From positions 1 through 9,703 of the forward strand of contig DAOWMW010000031.1 of the NCBI GenBank assembly GCA_030642865.1: a DNA stretch of 9,703 nt. The letters run 5' to 3'. Origin of the DNA: Desulfobacteraceae bacterium. Lineage in GTDB: Bacteria; Desulfobacterota; Desulfobacteria; Desulfobacterales; BuS5. How positions within the stretch are numbered: position 1 is the first letter of the stretch; every line of letters starts with the position of its first letter. Shown here in pieces: positions 6,921 to 9,703 of this stretch. Below the pieces are notes generated by a model that was given only the letters and a program-made list of their open reading frames with translations, was not told the origin of the DNA and ran no database searches. Made by a program: the position numbers and the translations under genes.

Positions 6921-7316
6921 ATGTCAAAAAGAATAAAAGCCGTTATTTCCAAGCTGGGTCTGGATTCCCACGAAAGGGGCGCGAAACTGGTTGCGTCAGC
7001 ACTAAAAGATGCAGGGATGGAAGTAGTTTATCTGGGCAGTTTTCAAATTCCTGAAAATGTGGTAAAAACAGCTATACAGGAAGATGCCGATATAATAGGA
7101 TTGAGCTGTCACAGCGGGGAACACCTGACACTGGTCCCCATACTCTTTGAAATAATGAAAGAAAAGGGTTTAAGAAATATTCCGGTTATCATAGGTGGTG
7201 TAATTCCAAAAGAAAATGTAGAAGAATTAAAAAGACTTGGAATTAGCGGAGTCTTTACCTATGGCACTACAATGGAACAAGTGGTAGAATTTGTTGAAAA
7301 CATATGCAGCAAATAA
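6921..7316 (+). CDS. B12-binding small subunit of the acyl-CoA mutase
   Basis: Cobalamin-binding domain of 131 residues, the usual size for a stand-alone small subunit, which supplies the coenzyme to the catalytic subunit encoded 44 bp upstream. The start ATG has AGGAGA (6908-6913) seven bases before it. The DxHxxG motif is present as DSHERG at 15-20, with His17 as the expected lower cobalt ligand, and GG in VIIGGVIP (about 89-96) near the nucleotide tail. The usual SxL motif reads S62-C63-H64, so the Leu is replaced by His, while SGEHLTLVP after it is normal. Together with the substitutions in the large subunit, this suggests the pair diverged as a unit. No MeaB-type GTPase chaperone or reactivase is encoded alongside. 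Confidence 0.94.
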   Translation: MSKRIKAVISKLGLDSHERGAKLVASALKDAGMEVVYLGSFQIPENVVKTAIQEDADIIGLSCHSGEHLTLVPILFEIMKEKGLRNIPVIIGGVIPKENVEELKRLGISGVFTYGTTMEQVVEFVENICSK

Positions 7317-7409
7317 TGCATGTTAAAATATATACCTTAAGATAAAAATTTTGTTGAGCTCTATAGTATTTGGTGAAAATCAGAAATTTCCGTTCAGGCA
7401 CTAAGGATT

Positions 7410-7459
7410 GGGGATGAAATAAATTCACGATCCTAAGGTGCTAAATTTATTTTTGCCCC
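7410..7459. other. Upstream hairpin of the 7317-7569 intergenic region
   Basis: GGGG (7410-7413) plus AAATAAATT (7417-7425) face AATTTATTT (7444-7452) plus CCCC (7456-7459): a 16-position stem with three central mismatches and an 18-base loop. Its 3' arm overlaps the first five bases of the larger inverted repeat that follows, so the two structures cannot both form fully. Confidence 0.45.
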
Positions 7460-7551
7460 TGTATGATTCTTTTTCTGTAACTATTTAGCAATACTTGTTG
7501 TTGTAGATATTGGTTGAATAGTTACCTTTTTCTTTGAAATCATACAGGGGC
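7455..7551. other. 97-bp inverted repeat before the YchF-like gene
   Basis: GCCCCTGTATGATT (7455-7468) is the exact reverse complement of AATCATACAGGGGC (7538-7551). A second block, GTAACTATT (7477-7485), is the exact complement of AATAGTTAC (7517-7525). The outer arms of 14 bp and inner arms of 9 bp enclose a 31-base apical loop. The structure ends 18 bp before the ATG at 7570, so in RNA it could control access to the ribosome site. A small palindromic insertion is the alternative. The remaining intergenic bases (7317-7409) show nothing recognisable. Confidence 0.55.
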
Positions 7552-7569
7552 GAACAGTTTTGGGGAAAA

Positions 7570-8601
7570 ATGAAATTAGGAATTATCGGCCTGCAAGGAG
7601 CAGGTAAATCTACAATATTCGAGGCATTGACACGTCAGGATACAGGTTCCGGGCATAGGGGCGAAAACCTTGTGGGAACCGTAACTGTGCCGGATTACCG
7701 TGTTGACCTGTTAAAAAAAATGTATAACCCTAAAAAGACCGTTTATGCCCAGGTCGCATATCTTTTACCTGGTATTTCAAATAAAAATGATGGAAAAAGT
7801 GACCAGAAAACAATAATCGGGATTAGGGATTCAGATGCGTTTATTCATGTTATTCGCAATTTTATTCGATTTGGCGCTAAAGAACCTGAACCTTACAATG
7901 ATTTTAAAAAAATTGATCAGGAATTTATTCTTTCTGACCTGATTGTGGTTGAAAAACGCTTGGAACGTCTTGATCTGGATAAAAAAAGGGGTAAAAAGGT
8001 CGATACCAAAGAGATAGATCTTTTAAACCAATGTAAGGAAAAACTTGAAGCGGAAATTCCCTTGAGGAATCTCCCCGAACTTGGCCAGGAGCACCTTTTG
8101 AGGGGCTATGCTTTTTTATCAGCCAAACCTGTACTGGTTTTATTTAATAATGATGATGAAAATGATAATCTTCCCCATGTTGACAAATTAACAGATACTG
8201 AAAAATGTATGATTATAAAAGGTAAGCTTGAGCAGGAACTTGCGTATATGTCCGAGGAAGAAGCAAAGGAGTTTTTGCTGGAATTTAATATAACCTCCTC
8301 TGCCATGGACAGGGTTATAAAAATGTCTTATCAGCTCCTTGGCCTTATTTCCTTTTTCACAGTAGGTGAGGACGAGGTTAAGGCATGGACAATAAAAAAG
8401 GATATACATGCCATGGATGCTGCCGGGGAGATCCATTCAGATATTAAAAAAGGATTCATTCGGGCTGAAGTTCTTGCATATGATGACCTCATCGATGCAG
8501 ACACATATAATGAAGCAAGAAAAAAAGGGACAGTCAGGCTCGAAGGGAAAACATACATAGTCGCAGACGGAGATATAATAAATTTTAGATTTAATGTATG
8601 A
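7570..8601 (+). CDS. YchF/OLA1-like P-loop NTPase with C-terminal DUF933 (TGS-like) domain, divergent
   Basis: Protein of 343 residues (YchF is usually ~363), in the Obg-related family of ribosome- and stress-associated ATPases. I choose the ATG at 7570, where MKLGIIGLQGAGKST opens as in the family; a TTG at 7534 lies inside the inverted repeat and is unlikely. The P-loop is G7-LQGA-G12-K13-S14. The base-specificity motif region reads LFNNDDEN (191-198), nearer the NxxE form of YchF than NKxD. The last ~80 residues (FFTVGEDEVKAWTI, AAGEIHSDIKKGFIRAE, YIVADGDIINFRFNV) are a clear DUF933 domain. About 20 residues around switch I are missing, and the switch-II segment normally VDIAGL reads QVAYLLPG, so the DxxG aspartate is gone. 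This looks like a divergent paralogue rather than housekeeping YchF. Its role is unknown; neighbourhood to the mutase may be incidental, given the 253-bp gap. Confidence 0.85.
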   Translation: MKLGIIGLQGAGKSTIFEALTRQDTGSGHRGENLVGTVTVPDYRVDLLKKMYNPKKTVYAQVAYLLPGISNKNDGKSDQKTIIGIRDSDAFIHVIRNFIRFGAKEPEPYNDFKKIDQEFILSDLIVVEKRLERLDLDKKRGKKVDTKEIDLLNQCKEKLEAEIPLRNLPELGQEHLLRGYAFLSAKPVLVLFNNDDENDNLPHVDKLTDTEKCMIIKGKLEQELAYMSEEEAKEFLLEFNITSSAMDRVIKMSYQLLGLISFFTVGEDEVKAWTIKKDIHAMDAAGEIHSDIKKGFIRAEVLAYDDLIDADTYNEARKKGTVRLEGKTYIVADGDIINFRFNV

Positions 8602-8603
8602 TT

Positions 8604-8640
8604 CTTTTTAAAGCTGAACCTTTTTGGCAAATTTAAAAAG
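8604..8640. terminator. AT-rich hairpin after the YchF-like gene
   Basis: CTTTTTAAA (8604-8612) and TTTAAAAAG (8632-8640) are perfect 9-bp complements around a 19-base loop, starting three bases after the stop codon. The stem is nearly all A-T and has no trailing T-run, so it is a weak terminator candidate. Confidence 0.3.
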
Positions 8641-8650
8641 CAATTAGGGT

Positions 8651-8799
8651 TCGCGCAAAAATAAATTGGCAATTTTAAGTGTTGAAGCGCCTGCCTGACA
8701 AGGCGTGAAAACGCAGGAATATCAAGATATTTATACGTTTTCGTAACGCAGTCAGGCAGGATGCATCGACGCTTAAAATGCTAAGTTATTTTTGATCGA
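8651..8799. repeat. 149-bp palindromic repeat element, complete copy
   Basis: A long imperfect inverted repeat. The left arm (8651-8699) starts TCGCGCAAAAATAA and ends CTGCCTGAC. The right arm (8752-8799) starts GTCAGGCAG and ends TTATTTTTGATCGA. The arms match over about 45 positions with a few mismatches and a small gap. The centre adds further stems, including GCGTGAAAACG opposite CGTTTTCGTAACGC and AATATC-AA-GATATT at the tip, so the whole element could fold as one long hairpin or cruciform. A second copy of its left arm begins at 9654 in the same orientation (offset 1003). It has no coding capacity, so it behaves like a MITE- or REP-like repeat. No clear target-site duplication was identified. 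Confidence 0.8.
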
Positions 8800-8920
8800 G
8801 TCCTTAACATAAAAGGAGTGGCTTAATTAACATTTATTTAAATAGCGATTTTAAGATAAAGATTTTGGGTGCGTTATCGGTCGCCGGAGGTATGTAATAT
8901 GTCTTCCTCCCTCTGGCCTT

Positions 8921-8949
8921 TTCAGAATTATAATATTAAAGCCTATAAT
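8921..8949 (+). promoter_or_regulatory. Candidate promoter for the TetR-family gene
   Basis: TTCAGA (8921-8926, four of six matches to TTGACA) lies exactly 17 bp before a perfect TATAAT (8944-8949). Transcription would begin near 8957, giving a leader of about 85 bases before the ATG at 9044. The 442-bp stretch 8602-9043 otherwise holds only the hairpin, the palindromic repeat, and a weak 37-codon frame. Confidence 0.4.
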
Positions 8950-9043
8950 AATCGAGTAAAATTTTTTTATTCTTATTCAGGGGCCGACTATCCCATGGTA
9001 CCTCAATTATAAACTTCCATACAGGTAAAACAAAAAAAATCTA

Positions 9044-9649
9044 ATGCGCCCTGCCAACCCAAAAAATAAAGTTCAAATTCTTGAAATGGCAATACCACTT
9101 TTTGCCAAATCCGGTTTCAATGGAGTTTCAATGCGTGATATTGCTGCAGTTGTGGGGATAAGTGCTGCTGCATTATATTATCATTTTTCTGATAAACAAT
9201 CTTTGTACCTTCAGGCTGTAGCCCAGGCATTTGCCAACAAAGATGAAACTTTGACAAAGACTTTGGCAACAGATGATCCTCCTGAGCAACGGCTTTACAA
9301 TTTTATTCTTAAATTCAGTGAACTGATATATCAGGATGCAAATTTTTTGTCTCTCCTCATACGGGAAATGCTCGACGGTGATGACGAAAGACTGCAAAAA
9401 CTTACACGCCAGGTTTTCCGTATGCAGTTCAGCTCAATTATTGATCTGTGTAAAGAGCTTGCCCCTAAATTTGATCCCCATTTACTGGCGGTATCGATCA
9501 TAGGTCAGCTTGTATATCATATAGAAACAAAACAGGTGCGGGTATATTTAAAAGGAGGAAAACCTGAGCATAACGATCCTGAGGTCATAGCAGATCATAT
9601 CTTTAACCTGATAATGTACGGGCTTAAAAGCAATTGTTCAGTGGAGTAA
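9044..9649 (+). CDS. TetR-family transcriptional regulator
   Basis: DNA-binding repressor-type protein of 201 residues, typical for TetR. The N-terminal helix-turn-helix is clear: ILEMAIPLFAKSGF at about 12-25, then VSMRDIAAVVGISAAALYYHFSDKQSLY at about 28-55. The remainder is an all-helical ligand-binding/dimer domain whose later part (LLAVSIIGQLVYH, RVYLKGGKP) resembles the CerR-like C-terminal domain; its ligand cannot be read from sequence, though many catabolic TetR proteins sense acyl-CoA. The ATG at 9044 has no good ribosome site (ACAGG is about 18 bases away), so translation may be weak, but the fold begins at the right place for this start. Direct copies of the palindromic repeat lie on both sides. 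It may regulate the acyl-CoA cluster upstream, as inference from proximity only. Confidence 0.92.
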   Translation: MRPANPKNKVQILEMAIPLFAKSGFNGVSMRDIAAVVGISAAALYYHFSDKQSLYLQAVAQAFANKDETLTKTLATDDPPEQRLYNFILKFSELIYQDANFLSLLIREMLDGDDERLQKLTRQVFRMQFSSIIDLCKELAPKFDPHLLAVSIIGQLVYHIETKQVRVYLKGGKPEHNDPEVIADHIFNLIMYGLKSNCSVE

Positions 9650-9653
9650 GGAT

Positions 9654-9703
9654 TCGATCGAAAATAAATTGGCAATTTTAAGTGTTGAGGCGCCTGCCTG
9701 ACA
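9654..9703. repeat. Second copy of the palindromic repeat element, cut by window end
   Basis: Bases 9661-9703 match 8658-8700 at 42 of 43 positions in the same orientation, with the difference at 9689 (G for A). The preceding TCGATCG (9654-9660) matches the terminal TCGCGCA of the first copy at four of seven bases, and its GATC resembles the GATCGA at the right end of the first copy. It starts four bases after the TetR stop codon. Only the left arm is inside the window, so it cannot be told whether the right arm exists. Confidence 0.8.

Noticed and set aside
5203..7316. Housekeeping methylmalonyl-CoA mutase for propionate metabolism
   Set aside because: The carboxylate-binding Arg207 and the Tyr89 equivalents are absent and the genes sit in a dedicated acyl-CoA cluster without epimerase or MeaB.
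7534..7569. TTG at 7534 as start of the YchF-like protein
   Set aside because: It lies within the inverted repeat, has no ribosome site, and the family N-terminus begins exactly at the ATG at 7570.
8651..8799. CRISPR repeat or tRNA/attachment site
   Set aside because: The copies are about 1 kb apart and are single long palindromes, not regularly spaced short repeats; no tRNA gene or integrase is present.
1..9703. Phage, toxin-antitoxin or defence system
   Set aside because: All recognised genes are metabolic or regulatory; no nuclease, transposase or toxin fold was seen.

Overview
The window reads as a chromosomal catabolic island from an anaerobic, moderately AT-rich bacterium, most likely a sulfate reducer of the Desulfobacterales (Desulfobacula/Desulfococcus-like). 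This rests on three things. The acyl-CoA dehydrogenase at 3019-4182 resembles, as I remember it, the non-decarboxylating glutaryl-CoA dehydrogenase of Desulfococcus. The acyl-CoA gene set is typical of anaerobic aromatic/alicyclic degraders. Strong Shine-Dalgarno sites (AGGAGG) sit in an AT-rich background. The taxonomic assignment is inference; no marker gene is present.

Layout: all genes are on the plus strand. Positions 1-7316 hold seven acyl-CoA enzymes: a 5'-truncated PimC/FadE-type acyl-CoA dehydrogenase (1-1110), a BadH-like short-chain dehydrogenase (1283-2074), a crotonase with altered catalytic positions (2191-2991), a glutaryl-CoA-dehydrogenase-like enzyme (3019-4182), a crotonase with both canonical glutamates (4442-5200), and the two subunits of a B12-dependent carbon-skeleton mutase (5203-6876 and 6921-7316). 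Next come a structured intergenic region with overlapping hairpins (7410-7551), a divergent YchF/OLA1-like P-loop NTPase (7570-8601), and a TetR-family regulator (9044-9649). The regulator lies between two direct copies of a palindromic repeat (8651-8799, and 9654 to the window end).

Working model (inference): the cluster oxidises an unusual acyl-CoA. The mutase would rearrange a branched or otherwise blocked carbon skeleton, the dehydrogenases desaturate, the crotonases hydrate (or isomerise/hydrolyse), and the BadH-like enzyme oxidises a beta-hydroxyacyl-CoA. No thiolase, CoA ligase or CoA transferase is visible, so the pathway probably continues upstream of position 1 or elsewhere. The GCDH-like enzyme keeps an arginine at the carboxylate-binding position, which would suit an intermediate with a second carboxyl group.

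The most notable signal is the mutase. Its fold and cobalamin-binding DxHxxG motif are clear. By my by-eye alignment, however, the positions equivalent to Tyr89, Gln197, Arg207 and His244 of methylmalonyl-CoA mutase are Pro, Ser, Tyr and Asn. The small subunit also carries His where the SxL cobalamin-loop motif has Leu. This does not match the methylmalonyl-, isobutyryl- or 2-hydroxyisobutyryl-CoA mutase patterns I know, and suggests a new substrate or reaction. I cannot identify the substrate from sequence alone. Alignments to named proteins were made from memory, without a database search.
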